A DNA stretch of 64,000 bases from Sulfitobacter sp. CW3 (GTDB taxonomy: Bacteria > Pseudomonadota > Alphaproteobacteria > Rhodobacterales > Rhodobacteraceae): assembly GCF_019392245.1 (NCBI RefSeq), contig NZ_JAHXRL010000003.1, positions 62,001 through 126,000 on the forward strand. Direction: 5' to 3'. The notes beneath the pieces are model-generated. The model saw nothing but the letters and a program-made list of their open reading frames with translations, was not told the origin of the DNA and did no database searches. This document shows, piece by piece, positions 35,473-43,415 of this stretch (its first letter is position 1; the number at the start of each line of letters is the position of its first letter). A program made the translations under genes and the position numbers.

Positions 35473-35694
35473 TTAGAAGCCCAGACCTGCGTATTTGTTT
35501 TTGAACTTGGACACGCGGCCGCCGGTGTCCATCAAGCGGGATGTGCCGCCGTTCCATGCAGGGTGCACGGAGGGGTCAATATCCAACGCCAGCTGGTCGC
35601 CTTCTTTGCCGTAGGTCGATTTCATTTCCAAGATCGTGCCGTCGGTCATTTTGACGTTGATCGTGTGGTATTCGGGGTGTGTATCGGCTTTCAT
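35473..35694 (-). CDS. rpmE: 50S ribosomal protein L31
   Basis: A 73-residue large-subunit protein. [19 protein letters not shown] and the C-terminal [17 protein letters not shown] are typical. It has no Cys at all, so it lacks the zinc-binding CxxC of the zinc-containing form and should work without zinc. It starts 11 bases after the rplS stop and is followed by a clear terminator, so rplS and rpmE form an operon. Confidence 0.96.
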   Translation of the reverse strand: MKADTHPEYHTINVKMTDGTILEMKSTYGKEGDQLALDIDPSVHPAWNGGTSRLMDTGGRVSKFKNKYAGLGF

Positions 35695-35705
35695 GACAGC
35701 TCTCC

Positions 35706-36089
35706 TTACGCGTTCGCGCCAGATTTTGGCTTGTAATGGGCGTTCTCGACGATCCGTGCCGATTTGCCGCGACGGCTGCGCAGGTAATACAGCTTGGCGC
35801 GACGAACGCGGCCACGACGTACAACAGTGATGCTTTCGATGTTGGTCGAGTGCAGCGGGAATACGCGCTCTACGCCTTCACCAAAGGAAATCTTGCGCAC
35901 GGTGAACGAACCGGCAATGCCGTGGCCGTTGTTGCGTGCAATGCAGACGCCTTCGTAGTTCTGAACGCGGGTACGTGTACCTTCGGTCACTTTAAAGCCC
36001 ACGCGGATGGTGTCACCAGCGCGGAAGTCGGGGATCTCTTTACCCAGTTCGGCGATTTGTTCCGCCTCGATCTGTGCAATCAGGTTCAT
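35706..36089 (-). CDS. rplS: 50S ribosomal protein L19
   Basis: A 127-residue L19, at the 30S-50S interface. [23 protein letters not shown] and [28 protein letters not shown] are canonical. It is not directly next to trmD as in E. coli: purC and a 236-base gap intervene, and a promoter-like pair sits at 36267-36295. Confidence 0.97.
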   Translation of the reverse strand: MNLIAQIEAEQIAELGKEIPDFRAGDTIRVGFKVTEGTRTRVQNYEGVCIARNNGHGIAGSFTVRKISFGEGVERVFPLHSTNIESITVVRRGRVRRAKLYYLRSRRGKSARIVENAHYKPKSGANA

Positions 36090-36266
36090 CTGATCGTCTC
36101 CTATGAATGCTCGCGGTTAGTCCACGAAGTTTTGCGCGATCCCATAGCTTCGGTCTGTCTGGCGGGCCTGCCGTAGCACCCCATCGAAGGTAGCATCATC
36201 TTTGCTTTGAATTTCTGCGGATGCAGAAAAGGCTGGAGCCGCAAAAGCGATTCCAGACGTGAGGGT

Positions 36267-36295
36267 CGTATAGGTCGGATGCTCCCTTGGATCAA
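36267..36295 (-). promoter_or_regulatory. candidate promoter for rplS-rpmE
   Basis: Minus strand TTGATC, 17 bases, TATACG, giving an estimated leader of about 170 bases before rplS. That leader contains TTTCTGC-GGAT-GCAGAAA (36212-36229), a perfect seven-base hairpin, possibly part of a leader structure. Confidence 0.45.
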
Positions 36296-36325
36296 GAGGA
36301 TATCACACCCTAAGTTCGCCGTCTG

Positions 36326-37285
36326 TTAGGCTGTGAAATACGGGGCCAGATTGCTGCGCACGCGGTCCAGCACGGTGTCGCCATCCATGTTGGGCACAAA
36401 CGTCTGGCCAGTGATCGCCTCAAAGGCGTCGATATAGACCTGCGAGGTTGCCGCGATCAGATCCGCCGGGATCTCTGGAATGTCATCCTTGTAAGGATCG
36501 CAACGCGCATCGACCCAAGACCGGATCACGTCCTTGTCAAAGGACGGGGGGCGGGTGCCGTTCTCAAGTGCCGACTGATAGCCATCGACCAGCCAGAAAC
36601 GCGAGCTGTCAGGCGTGTGAATTTCATCGGCCAGCATCAGGTTGCCATCTGCATCGGTGCCGAATTCATACTTGGTATCGACCAGGATCAACCCGTTCTT
36701 GGCGGCCATTTCCTGACCACGGGCAAATAGCCGCAAGGCGATATCGCTGATCTGGTCCCACTGTGCTTGGGTTAGCAGACCCTGTTCAACGATTTCGGTC
36801 GCCGTCAGGGGGGCATCATGCCCGCCATCGAATTCTTTGGATGTCGGCGTGATGATTGCATGGGGCAGCGCCTCGTTATCGCGCAGCCCGTCGGGGAAAG
36901 TATGCCCGTACATCTCGCGTTGGCCCTTTTTGTACAGCGTCAAAACGGATGTGCCAGTGGAACCGGCAAGATACCCGCGCACCACAATCTCGACCGGGAG
37001 GATCGTCAGACGTTTGCCAATCACCACGTTGGGATCAGGATATTCAAGCACGTGGTTGGGGCAGATGTCAGCGGTGTGATCAAACCAGAACCGTGCGGTT
37101 TGGGTCAGAACCTGACCTTTGAACGGGATCGCCGTCAGGATGCGGTCAAATGCCGATATCCGGTCCGATGATATCAGGATGCGGCGGTCATCGGGCAGAT
37201 CATAGCAATCACGCACTTTGCCGAAATACGGGTTTGGCAGCTCGTCAATGCGGGCGTGGTCAAGGGTACGGCTGAGGTCTGTCAT
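36326..37285 (-). CDS. purC: SAICAR synthase (phosphoribosylaminoimidazole-succinocarboxamide synthase)
   Basis: Purine biosynthesis enzyme joining aspartate to CAIR with ATP. It has 319 residues, the longer form without fusion. [37 protein letters not shown] and [31 protein letters not shown] are the SAICAR synthase signatures. The ATG at 37285 overlaps the trmD stop; the frame extends 12 codons further into trmD. Placement after trmD is unusual compared with E. coli. Confidence 0.96.
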   Translation of the reverse strand: MTDLSRTLDHARIDELPNPYFGKVRDCYDLPDDRRILISSDRISAFDRILTAIPFKGQVLTQTARFWFDHTADICPNHVLEYPDPNVVIGKRLTILPVEIVVRGYLAGSTGTSVLTLYKKGQREMYGHTFPDGLRDNEALPHAIITPTSKEFDGGHDAPLTATEIVEQGLLTQAQWDQISDIALRLFARGQEMAAKNGLILVDTKYEFGTDADGNLMLADEIHTPDSSRFWLVDGYQSALENGTRPPSFDKDVIRSWVDARCDPYKDDIPEIPADLIAATSQVYIDAFEAITGQTFVPNMDGDTVLDRVRSNLAPYFTA

Positions 37286-38121
37286 GATTTGCCCTTTGGT
37301 TTTGGCGTGTATTTTGCCCACATATCAGGGCGGCGCTGTTCTGTCAGCCGTTCGCCTTGGGCCAACCGCCATTTCGCGATTTCGCCGTGGTTGCCCGACA
37401 TCAGAACGGGCGGTATCTCGCGCCCCATCCATTCAGCGGGGCGGGTGTATTGTGGATGTTCCAGCAGGCCCGAGGAATGGCTTTCCTCGACCGTGCTGTC
37501 TGCGTTGCCCAGCACACCGGGCAGCAGCCGCACTGTGGCATCGATCATCGCCTGCGCGGCCAGTTCGCCGCCGGTCATGACAAAATCACCCAAGGAAACT
37601 TCGGTAATGCCGTAGTGTTCGATCACGCGTTCATCGACGCCCTCAAAACGGCCACACAGCATGGTAACGCCTGAACATTGGGCCAGATCGGCAGCCATTG
37701 CCTGATCAAAGCGGCGTCCGCGCGGCGACATGTACAGGATCGGCCAACGCCCTGCGGCCCCTTGCATTGCTGTCTCGATCGCGGGGCCGACCACGTCGGC
37801 GCGCATCACCATACCGGCACCGCCACCTGCGGGCGTGTCATCGACATTGCGGTGTTTGCCAATTCCATAGTCGCGCAGATCGTGGGTACGCAGCTGCCAT
37901 TTACCCTCTTGCAGGGCGCGGCCTGTCAGGCTGGCCCCGAGCACGCCGGGGAAAAGTTCGGGGAATAGCGTCACGATCTCGGCCCGCCAGACGCCTGCAT
38001 AATCGGGGGTGTCTTGCAGCAACTCGCGTGGTTTCAACGTCGCGCGGACAGATTGGCGACCGTGGGACCGTGCAGGTGTAGATCGATCAGGGGTGTTTGT
38101 TTTACTGGGCGGTGTTGTCAT
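37282..38121 (-). CDS. trmD: tRNA (guanine37-N1)-methyltransferase
   Basis: Methylates G37 in tRNAs using SAM. It has 279 residues with a SPOUT knot: [29 protein letters not shown] and [14 protein letters not shown]. About 45 polar residues precede the usual start at [14 protein letters not shown], an extension seen in some alphaproteobacteria. Its ATG overlaps the stop of a 38-codon ORF (38118-38234). Confidence 0.96.
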   Translation of the reverse strand: MTTPPSKTNTPDRSTPARSHGRQSVRATLKPRELLQDTPDYAGVWRAEIVTLFPELFPGVLGASLTGRALQEGKWQLRTHDLRDYGIGKHRNVDDTPAGGGAGMVMRADVVGPAIETAMQGAAGRWPILYMSPRGRRFDQAMAADLAQCSGVTMLCGRFEGVDERVIEHYGITEVSLGDFVMTGGELAAQAMIDATVRLLPGVLGNADSTVEESHSSGLLEHPQYTRPAEWMGREIPPVLMSGNHGEIAKWRLAQGERLTEQRRPDMWAKYTPKPKGKS

Positions 38122-38234
38122 GTCACATTGGCCTTTTCCAGAGCCGCTTTTTCAGGGCCACGCGGCATTCGGGGGCTGTGCCAGTTCTGGAAATCCGCCC
38201 CATTTTGCAGGCGCGGCTTAGTCAGCCTTGGCAT
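38118..38234 (-). CDS. possible 38-residue basic protein between rimM and trmD
   Basis: The frame starts at an ATG inside the end of rimM (17-base overlap) and its stop overlaps the trmD start as ATGA. The peptide is basic and Pro-rich, with [18 protein letters not shown] in the C-terminal half. No known domain. The exact ATGA junction with trmD and complete filling of the rimM-trmD gap suggest a real coupled gene, but this rests on geometry alone. Confidence 0.45.
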   Translation of the reverse strand: MPRLTKPRLQNGADFQNWHSPRMPRGPEKAALEKANVT

Positions 38235-38739
38235 CGGGGAGTATCCCGTCGGGGGGATCGGCAATGATGCGACCCGTGGCCAGATCGACCGTGGGAACCG
38301 CCGCCTTGGTAAAGGGCAGGAATACCGTTGCCGAGGTGCCAGCAAGCTGCGTTTCCAGCAGATCGTCCGCGCCGTGATTTTGAACAGTCTTGACCTTGCC
38401 GATCAATGTACCGCCGGTGTCGAACACCTGAAGTCCGATCAGATCGGCGTGATAGAATTCATCATCGGGCAACGAGGGCAGCTGGTCACGGCCTGCAAAA
38501 AGCACTGTGCCGCGCAGGGCGTCCGCTTCCTCCTTGGAGGTCACATCAGTGATGCGGGCCACAAAGCCGTTCTTGATCGGGCGGACGAGGGCGATTGCAA
38601 AGCTGCGCTTGCCATCTTCAGAGGTCAGGGGGCTGTAGTTTTCGATGTCTTCGGGAACCGCACAATAGCTTTTGATGCGCAATTCGCCGCGCACGCCATA
38701 TGACCCCGCAATCGCGCCTACGGATACTTTGTCGTTCAT
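38218..38739 (-). CDS. rimM: 16S rRNA processing protein RimM
   Basis: Assists maturation of the 30S head domain, binding S19. It has 173 residues: an N-terminal RimM domain ([19 protein letters not shown]) and a C-terminal PRC-barrel domain ([25 protein letters not shown]). The start at 38739 overlaps the stop of a 49-codon membrane protein gene (ATGA); a longer frame upstream lies inside that gene. Confidence 0.95.
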   Translation of the reverse strand: MNDKVSVGAIAGSYGVRGELRIKSYCAVPEDIENYSPLTSEDGKRSFAIALVRPIKNGFVARITDVTSKEEADALRGTVLFAGRDQLPSLPDDEFYHADLIGLQVFDTGGTLIGKVKTVQNHGADDLLETQLAGTSATVFLPFTKAAVPTVDLATGRIIADPPDGILPDAKAD

Positions 38740-38885
38740 TGCAATAACTCCGAATTCACACAAATTGTGCCGGTCCATTGACCTTCGCCAGCCTTACATT
38801 CGCTTTTCATCAGCGCACGTTCAAACCAGATACCAATGGCAATACCTAAACCAAGAATAATGACAAGACGCAGCAATCGGAACAT
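38736..38885 (-). CDS. 49-residue single-pass membrane protein between rpsP and rimM
   Basis: One N-terminal hydrophobic helix ([19 protein letters not shown]), then a short, probably periplasmic tail with two Cys, [16 protein letters not shown], which could form a disulfide. Its stop overlaps the rimM ATG by four bases. No known function. The helix plus Cys-Gly-Gln-Trp-Thr-Gly pattern looks like a real conserved product, and I recall similar short proteins at this place in Rhodobacterales, but cannot verify. Confidence 0.7.
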   Translation of the reverse strand: MFRLLRLVIILGLGIAIGIWFERALMKSECKAGEGQWTGTICVNSELLQ

Positions 38886-39001
38886 GATCGGCTTTCGGGT
38901 CGGGGACGACGTCAGGGCGCGGTCGGTGTCAGACTGATGAGAAAGTACATCGGACAGCCCGCATTGGCAAAGTGATGCCAGCTGTCGAATATACCTGAAG
39001 C

Positions 39002-39033
39002 TTCCCGGCGCAGCAAAGACCGCGCCGGGGAAC
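39002..39033 (-). terminator. hairpin after rpsP
   Basis: TTCCCGGCGC / GCGCCGGGGAA arms around ten bases, just after the rpsP stop. No T-run follows, so it may only attenuate transcription into the rimM-trmD group. Confidence 0.5.
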
Positions 39034-39040
39034 CGTTTGA

Positions 39041-39442
39041 TTATTCTGCTGCGGCTTCGTCTGCTGCAGGCTCTTCCGCTGGTGCTGCTGCGGCTTCTGC
39101 TGCTGCGGCGGCCTTGGCGGCTTTCTCTTCAACACGCTCTTGGGCTTTCTTGCCCGGTGTACCCTTCTTGGGGTTGTTGCGCTCTGTTTTTGGTGTCACG
39201 CCAGCGGCTTCCAACATACGTGCAACACGGTCTGTTGGCTGTGCGCCTTTGCTCATCCAGTACTGAACGCGCTCAACGTCCATTTTCACGCGCTCTTCGC
39301 TGTCTTTGGCCAGCAGTGGGTTATATGTGCCCAGCTTTTCAATAAAGCGGCCATCGCGTGGCATGCGGCTGTCGGCAGCAACGATACGGTAGAACGGGCG
39401 CTTTTTGGAACCGCCACGGGCGAGACGAATTTTCATGGACAT
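39041..39442 (-). CDS. rpsP: 30S ribosomal protein S16
   Basis: A 133-residue S16. The core ([19 protein letters not shown], then [18 protein letters not shown]) is standard. After residue 95 there is a long Lys- then Ala/Glu-rich tail, making it some 50 residues longer than E. coli S16; such tails are common in alphaproteobacteria. AAAGGA precedes the ATG at 39442; the internal Met three codons on is an alternative. Confidence 0.96.
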   Translation of the reverse strand: MSMKIRLARGGSKKRPFYRIVAADSRMPRDGRFIEKLGTYNPLLAKDSEERVKMDVERVQYWMSKGAQPTDRVARMLEAAGVTPKTERNNPKKGTPGKKAQERVEEKAAKAAAAAEAAAAPAEEPAADEAAAE

Positions 39443-39468
39443 GATGTATTTCCTTTAGGTTTAGGCGT

Positions 39469-39490
39469 GGTGGGTTTCACCCACCCTACG
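39469..39490. repeat. GGTGGGT palindromic repeat, copy 2
   Basis: GGTGGGT-TTC-ACCCACC, then CTACG. It overlaps the stop codon of chorismate mutase (CTA on this strand) and precedes rpsP. One base differs from copy 1 at 9195. Confidence 0.7.
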
Positions 39491-39782
39491 ACTGGTGTTG
39501 TTTGTGGTGCTGAATGACTTCAGCGATGATGAAGTTCAGAAACTTCTTGGCGAATTCGGGATCGAGGTCAGCCTCTTTCGCCAAATCTTCGAGCCGTGCG
39601 ATCTGGTCCGCTTCGCGGTTGGGATCGGACGGGGGAAGGTCGTGTTCGGCTTTGAGTTTCCCCACAGCCTGAGTGTGTTTGAACCGCTCGCCGAGCGTGT
39701 AGACGAGGATCGCGTCCAGACGGTCGATGGAGGCGCGGTGTTCCTTGAGGACCTCTGCGGCCAGTTTAACGGTATTGGTCAT
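39486..39782 (-). CDS. chorismate mutase, AroQ type
   Basis: A 98-residue all-helical enzyme converting chorismate to prephenate. HRASIDRLDAILVYTLGERFKHTQAVGKLKAEH has the conserved Arg and Lys residues of the first helix of AroQ enzymes, and the length fits a stand-alone domain. Its stop lies within a palindromic repeat. It overlaps the upstream NIPSNAP gene by one base (TAATG) and belongs to the ffh-rpsP transcription group. Confidence 0.92.
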   Translation of the reverse strand: MTNTVKLAAEVLKEHRASIDRLDAILVYTLGERFKHTQAVGKLKAEHDLPPSDPNREADQIARLEDLAKEADLDPEFAKKFLNFIIAEVIQHHKQHQS

Positions 39783-40114
39783 TATAGCCCCAATTCATCT
39801 ACTGTCGCGCCGTCCAGCAGCGGTTTCGTGAACGACCGGTCATAGCGGCGGATGCATTTGGTGCGTTTGGCGTGTTCGTAGGCGCGCAGACATTCAGGAT
39901 CGGCCCACATCTTTTCGCGGTACGCCTCGTAATCGGCCAGCGTCGGAAAGGAAAAATGGCAATAGGCGATGTCGTTGGGCCCTTCATGCGGCATATGATA
40001 GCCGTGATGGATGCCGCCCAGCTTCACCACAAGGTGCAGCCATGCTTTTGCATAGATTTCGAACTCCGGCAGTTTGTCGGGGTCGATTTCATATCTGACT
40101 GTGCAACTGATCAT
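39782..40114 (-). CDS. NIPSNAP family protein
   Basis: A 110-residue ferredoxin-like (dimeric alpha-beta barrel) protein; VRYEIDPDKLPEFEIYAKAW and GIHHGYHMPHEG are typical of NIPSNAP. Function in bacteria is unknown. It overlaps the ffh stop by four bases and the chorismate mutase start by one. Confidence 0.85.
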   Translation of the reverse strand: MISCTVRYEIDPDKLPEFEIYAKAWLHLVVKLGGIHHGYHMPHEGPNDIAYCHFSFPTLADYEAYREKMWADPECLRAYEHAKRTKCIRRYDRSFTKPLLDGATVDELGL

Positions 40115-41610
40115 TTCTTTTTCCCAAAGCCTGACAGGCCGCCGGGCAGGCCCATGCCGCCGCCCATACCGGGAAGTTTACCGCCCATTTGTCTGGCCGC
40201 CGCTTCAAGCGCTTTGGGGTCCATGCCTTGGGCCATTGCGGCTGGATCCATGCCGCCCTTGCCGCCCATCATGCCTTTCATGGCTTGTTTGAGCATGCCG
40301 CCTTTGCCCATTTTGCCCATCTTTTTCATCATATCGCCCATCTGGCGTTGCATCTTCATCAGCTTGTTCAGCTCGGACACTTCAAGGCCGGCACCCTTGG
40401 CGATGCGCTTTTTGCGGCTGGCTTGCAGCAGCGCGGGGTTGGCGCGTTCTTTTTTGGTCATCGACTGGATCAGGGCGATCTGGCGTTTGAGGACCTTGTC
40501 GTCAAAGCCCGCTTCTTCGACCTGCTTGGCCATTTTACCCATGCCGGGCATCATGCCCATCATGCCCTGCATGCCGCCCATCTTGAGCATCTGTTCCAGC
40601 TGCATCTTCAGGTCGTTCATGTTGAACTGACCCTTGGCCATGCGGCGCATCATCTTTTCGGCTTGTTCGGCCTCGATGGTTTCTTGAGCTTTTTCAACAA
40701 GGGCAACGATGTCACCCATGCCAAGGATACGGCCCGCGATACGTTCAGGTTCGAACGTCTCAAGCGCGTCCATCTTTTCGCCGAGACCGACGAATTTGAT
40801 CGGTTTGCCAGTGACGGCGCGCATGGACAGGGCCGCGCCACCGCGACCGTCGCCGTCCATACGGGTCAGAACGACGCCGGAAATGCCGATACGGTCGTTG
40901 AAGTTTTCAGCCGTTTGCACGGCGTCCTGACCGGTCAGGCCATCAACCACCAGCAGGGTTTCGCGCGGGTTGGCGACGTCACGGACGGCTTCGACCTGCT
41001 GCATCAGCTCTTCGTCGATGGACAGGCGGCCCGCAGTGTCGAGCATATAGACGTCATAGCCGCCCATGGCTGCCTGGGTCTTGGCGCGCTTGGCGATCTG
41101 GACGGGGTTTTCGCCTTTGACGATGGGCAGCGTATCAACGCCGATTTGCACACCGAGAATGGCAAGCTGTTCCATCGCGGCGGGGCGGTTAACGTCAAGC
41201 GATGCCATCAGCACGCGTTTGCCGTCGCGATCTTTCAGACGTTTTGCCAGCTTGGCAGTCGTTGTGGTTTTACCGGAGCCTTGCAGACCGACCATCAGGA
41301 TCGGGGCAGGGGCGTTGTCGATTTTGAGGGAGCCGGGCTCTCCTTCGCCGCGCAGTACCTCGATCAGGGTGTCGTGGACAATCTTGACGACCTGTTGACC
41401 GGGGGTGATCGATTTTGTGACCGCTTGGCCTGTGGCTTTGTCTTGGACGGCTTTGACAAAATCACGGGCGACGGGCAGGGATACGTCAGCCTCAAGCAAG
41501 GCAACGCGGACTTCGCGCAGGGCGGTTTTGACGTCTTCTTCGGACAGCGCACCTTGTTTGGTGAGGCGGTCAAAGACGCCGGAAAGGCGTTCGGATAGGT
41601 TCTCAAACAT
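40111..41610 (-). CDS. ffh: signal recognition particle protein Ffh
   Basis: SRP GTPase that carries ribosomes with hydrophobic nascent chains to the membrane receptor FtsY. It has 499 residues: an N domain, a G domain with GLQGSGKTTTTAKLA (about 106-120), DTAGR and TRMDGDGRGGAAL, and a Met- and Gly-rich M domain from about 325 that binds 4.5S RNA and signal peptides. A structured leader lies just upstream. Confidence 0.97.
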   Translation of the reverse strand: MFENLSERLSGVFDRLTKQGALSEEDVKTALREVRVALLEADVSLPVARDFVKAVQDKATGQAVTKSITPGQQVVKIVHDTLIEVLRGEGEPGSLKIDNAPAPILMVGLQGSGKTTTTAKLAKRLKDRDGKRVLMASLDVNRPAAMEQLAILGVQIGVDTLPIVKGENPVQIAKRAKTQAAMGGYDVYMLDTAGRLSIDEELMQQVEAVRDVANPRETLLVVDGLTGQDAVQTAENFNDRIGISGVVLTRMDGDGRGGAALSMRAVTGKPIKFVGLGEKMDALETFEPERIAGRILGMGDIVALVEKAQETIEAEQAEKMMRRMAKGQFNMNDLKMQLEQMLKMGGMQGMMGMMPGMGKMAKQVEEAGFDDKVLKRQIALIQSMTKKERANPALLQASRKKRIAKGAGLEVSELNKLMKMQRQMGDMMKKMGKMGKGGMLKQAMKGMMGGKGGMDPAAMAQGMDPKALEAAARQMGGKLPGMGGGMGLPGGLSGFGKKK

Positions 41611-41671
41611 GGGCCATGGCCCCCTTCGGTCGGTTGCGGATGATCCTAATTTAGGAAGCCCGCGTTAAATA

Positions 41672-41756
41672 CACAAATGCCCCCACGGGCGTAACACGCT
41701 GGTGGGGGGCGATCTCTGGCCGCGCCAGAGACCGGAAGGCATAATGCTCCCGGGAT
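41672..41756 (-). ncRNA. structured leader RNA of ffh
   Basis: Read on the minus strand: GAGCATTATGCC flanked by CCGG bases, then hairpin CTCTGGC-GCG-GCCAGAG (41714-41730), then a larger hairpin (41679-41710) closed by GCCCCC / GGGGGC with an inner GCGT-GTT-ACGC, followed by a T-rich ATTTGTGTATTT. It lies about 70 bases before ffh. An RNA motif named ffh, upstream of ffh genes, has been described from comparative genomics; I cannot confirm the match. The second hairpin could act as an attenuator. Confidence 0.65.
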
Positions 41757-41772
41757 TTGTGGGTCGTTTAAG

Positions 41773-41804
41773 TGACGGGCAGGTTTGAGTCAACCCGCCC
41801 GTCA
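41773..41804 (-). terminator. azoreductase terminator
   Basis: TGACGGGC / GCCCGTCA eight-base arms with an inner GGTT/AACC pairing, 11 bases after the azoreductase stop. Confidence 0.65.
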
Positions 41805-41814
41805 TATCATGTGG

Positions 41815-42408
41815 TCAGGCTGCTTTGGCGGTGACAGCCAGCGCATCAATCGCGTCATTGGCGCGCGCGATGGTGCCTTCGGGGTCTTTGGCCAATGCGT
41901 CAGCAGAGACGATTGTGACATCGGTCATACCCATGAAGCCAAGAACAGCCTTGAGATAGCCGGTGTTGAAATCCGCCTCGGAACCAGCTGGAACGCCGCC
42001 CGATGCCATGGCGACGATCACGCGCTTGCCTTTAACCAGACCCTCGGGGCCGGTTTCGGTGTAGCGGAATGTTACGCCTACACGGGCAACCAGATCGATC
42101 CATGCTTTCAGGGATGCAGGCACGCTGAAGTTATAGATCGGGGCACCAATGACGATGGTATCAGCGGCCAGCAGTTCGGCCACCAGTTTGTCAGATTCGA
42201 CCAGTGCGGCGGCTTGTTCGGGGGAACGGTCCGCCTCAGGCGTGGCGCGGGCGACGGCCCAAGTTTGGGTGATCTGAGGCAGTGGTTCATGTGCAAGGTC
42301 GCGCACTGTCACATCAGTGTCGCCCAATTTGGCAATGATGCGGTCGGTTAGGGCGCGGGTTACGGAATCTGTCGTGTTTGCAGAAGAGTCGATGCGTAGA
42401 ACTGACAT
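41815..42408 (-). CDS. azoR: FMN-dependent NADH azoreductase
   Basis: Flavodoxin-fold quinone/azo reductase, 197 residues. MSVLRIDSSANTTDSVTRALTD (phosphate-binding loop), APIYNFSVPASLKAWIDLVARVG and VAMASGG match AzoR. It probably detoxifies quinones by two-electron reduction. Divergent from a LysR gene with an inverted repeat in the shared gap, so control by that regulator is likely. Confidence 0.93.
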   Translation of the reverse strand: MSVLRIDSSANTTDSVTRALTDRIIAKLGDTDVTVRDLAHEPLPQITQTWAVARATPEADRSPEQAAALVESDKLVAELLAADTIVIGAPIYNFSVPASLKAWIDLVARVGVTFRYTETGPEGLVKGKRVIVAMASGGVPAGSEADFNTGYLKAVLGFMGMTDVTIVSADALAKDPEGTIARANDAIDALAVTAKAA

Positions 42409-42466
42409 GGGAGGATGTCCTTTCGTAGGGGTTTCAATACTGTCCCATAGATGCGCCTTGCATGGG

Positions 42467-42503
42467 CGAACACAACTTGCGAAAAATGCGGGTGATGTGT
42501 TCG
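42467..42503. promoter_or_regulatory. inverted repeat in the azoR/lysR gap
   Basis: CGAACACA and TGTGTTCG, perfect eight-base arms 21 bases apart, between the azoreductase start (42408) and the LysR start (42540). Position suits a LysR recognition or activation site. Confidence 0.45.
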
Positions 42504-42539
42504 ATTTTGCACATATCTCCGTTTGAAAAGGGTGCCGCA

Positions 42540-43415
42540 GTGGACAATTGGGACGAGATAAAGACAGCCTATCAAGTGGCGCGGATGGGGACCGTCAGCG
42601 GCGCTGCTGAAGTTCTGGGCGTGCACCATGCGACAGTAATCCGCCATATTGATGCATTAGAGGCCCGCCTGGCGGTCAAGTTGTTCCAGCGTCACGCCCG
42701 TGGCTACAAGGCAACCGAAGCGGGTGAGGACCTGTTGCGGGTGGCGCAGGCGACGAACGACCAGTTCAGCCAGCTTGCCAACCGCATCAAGGGCCGCGGT
42801 GAGAATGTATCGGGCGAACTGGTCGTGACATCCTTGTTGGAGATCGTCGACTGGGTGACACCTGTGCTTGTCGATTTCCAGAAGCAGAACCCGGAAATTT
42901 CCATACGTTTCCTGACCGGCGAACGTTTGTTCCGACTCGAGTATGGCGAGGCGCATGTCGCGATCCGGGCGGGCAAAGTGCCCGAGCAGCCGGATAATGT
43001 TGTGCAGCCCTTTATGCCGCTTAGGGTCGGGCTGTTCGCGCACCGCACCTATATCGAGAGGTTCGGAATGCCATCGGGTGTCGAGGATTACGGCAACCAC
43101 CGTTTTGTCGTTCACGACGATATGGAAATGCGGGCACCTTTCTTTAAATGGGTGCAATCAGTGGTCCCGAAAGACGCGATGGCGTTTCGCGCGCTCGATA
43201 CGAAGGCACTGACGGCGGCCATTCTCAGCGGTGCCGGTATCGGGTTTGTCGGATATGAATATGGGCTGAATGATCCCGATCTGATCGAGGTTCATCCACA
43301 ATTGCCCGAATGGGATTCGGCGCTTTGGCTTGTCACTCATGTGGATCTGCACCGCACGCCCAAGGTGCAGGCGTTGTTGAAGTTCCTGAAAGACAGCGCG
43401 AAGGCGGCCGCCTAA
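42540..43415 (+). CDS. LysR-family regulator
   Basis: A 291-residue LysR regulator: N-terminal HTH (YQVARMGTVSGAAEVLGVHHATVIRHIDALE) and a periplasmic-binding-like effector domain. The frame is open from an ATG at 42462, but GTG 42540, preceded by AAGGG and giving the normal LysR N-terminus VDNWDEIKTAYQV, is preferred. Divergent from azoR; its stop overlaps the EamA start (TAATG). Confidence 0.9.
   Translation: MDNWDEIKTAYQVARMGTVSGAAEVLGVHHATVIRHIDALEARLAVKLFQRHARGYKATEAGEDLLRVAQATNDQFSQLANRIKGRGENVSGELVVTSLLEIVDWVTPVLVDFQKQNPEISIRFLTGERLFRLEYGEAHVAIRAGKVPEQPDNVVQPFMPLRVGLFAHRTYIERFGMPSGVEDYGNHRFVVHDDMEMRAPFFKWVQSVVPKDAMAFRALDTKALTAAILSGAGIGFVGYEYGLNDPDLIEVHPQLPEWDSALWLVTHVDLHRTPKVQALLKFLKDSAKAAA

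Noticed and set aside
35213-35557. 114-codon minus-strand frame across the rpmE end
   Set aside because: It crosses the rpmE terminator and part of rpmE in another frame; Arg/Pro-rich without motif.
36101-36295. 64-codon minus-strand frame upstream of rplS
   Set aside because: It begins within the candidate promoter and has no domain; better read as leader sequence.
40189-41598. 469-codon open frame on the plus strand opposite ffh
   Set aside because: It mirrors the ffh codon pattern; composition is His- and Phe-rich and low-complexity, with no domain. An antisense shadow of a well-supported gene.
41640-41770. Possible 4.5S SRP RNA gene next to ffh
   Set aside because: A GACCGGAAGG string recalls the SRP RNA loop, but the conserved GGAAGNAGC context and long rod are absent; a leader RNA on the minus strand fits better.
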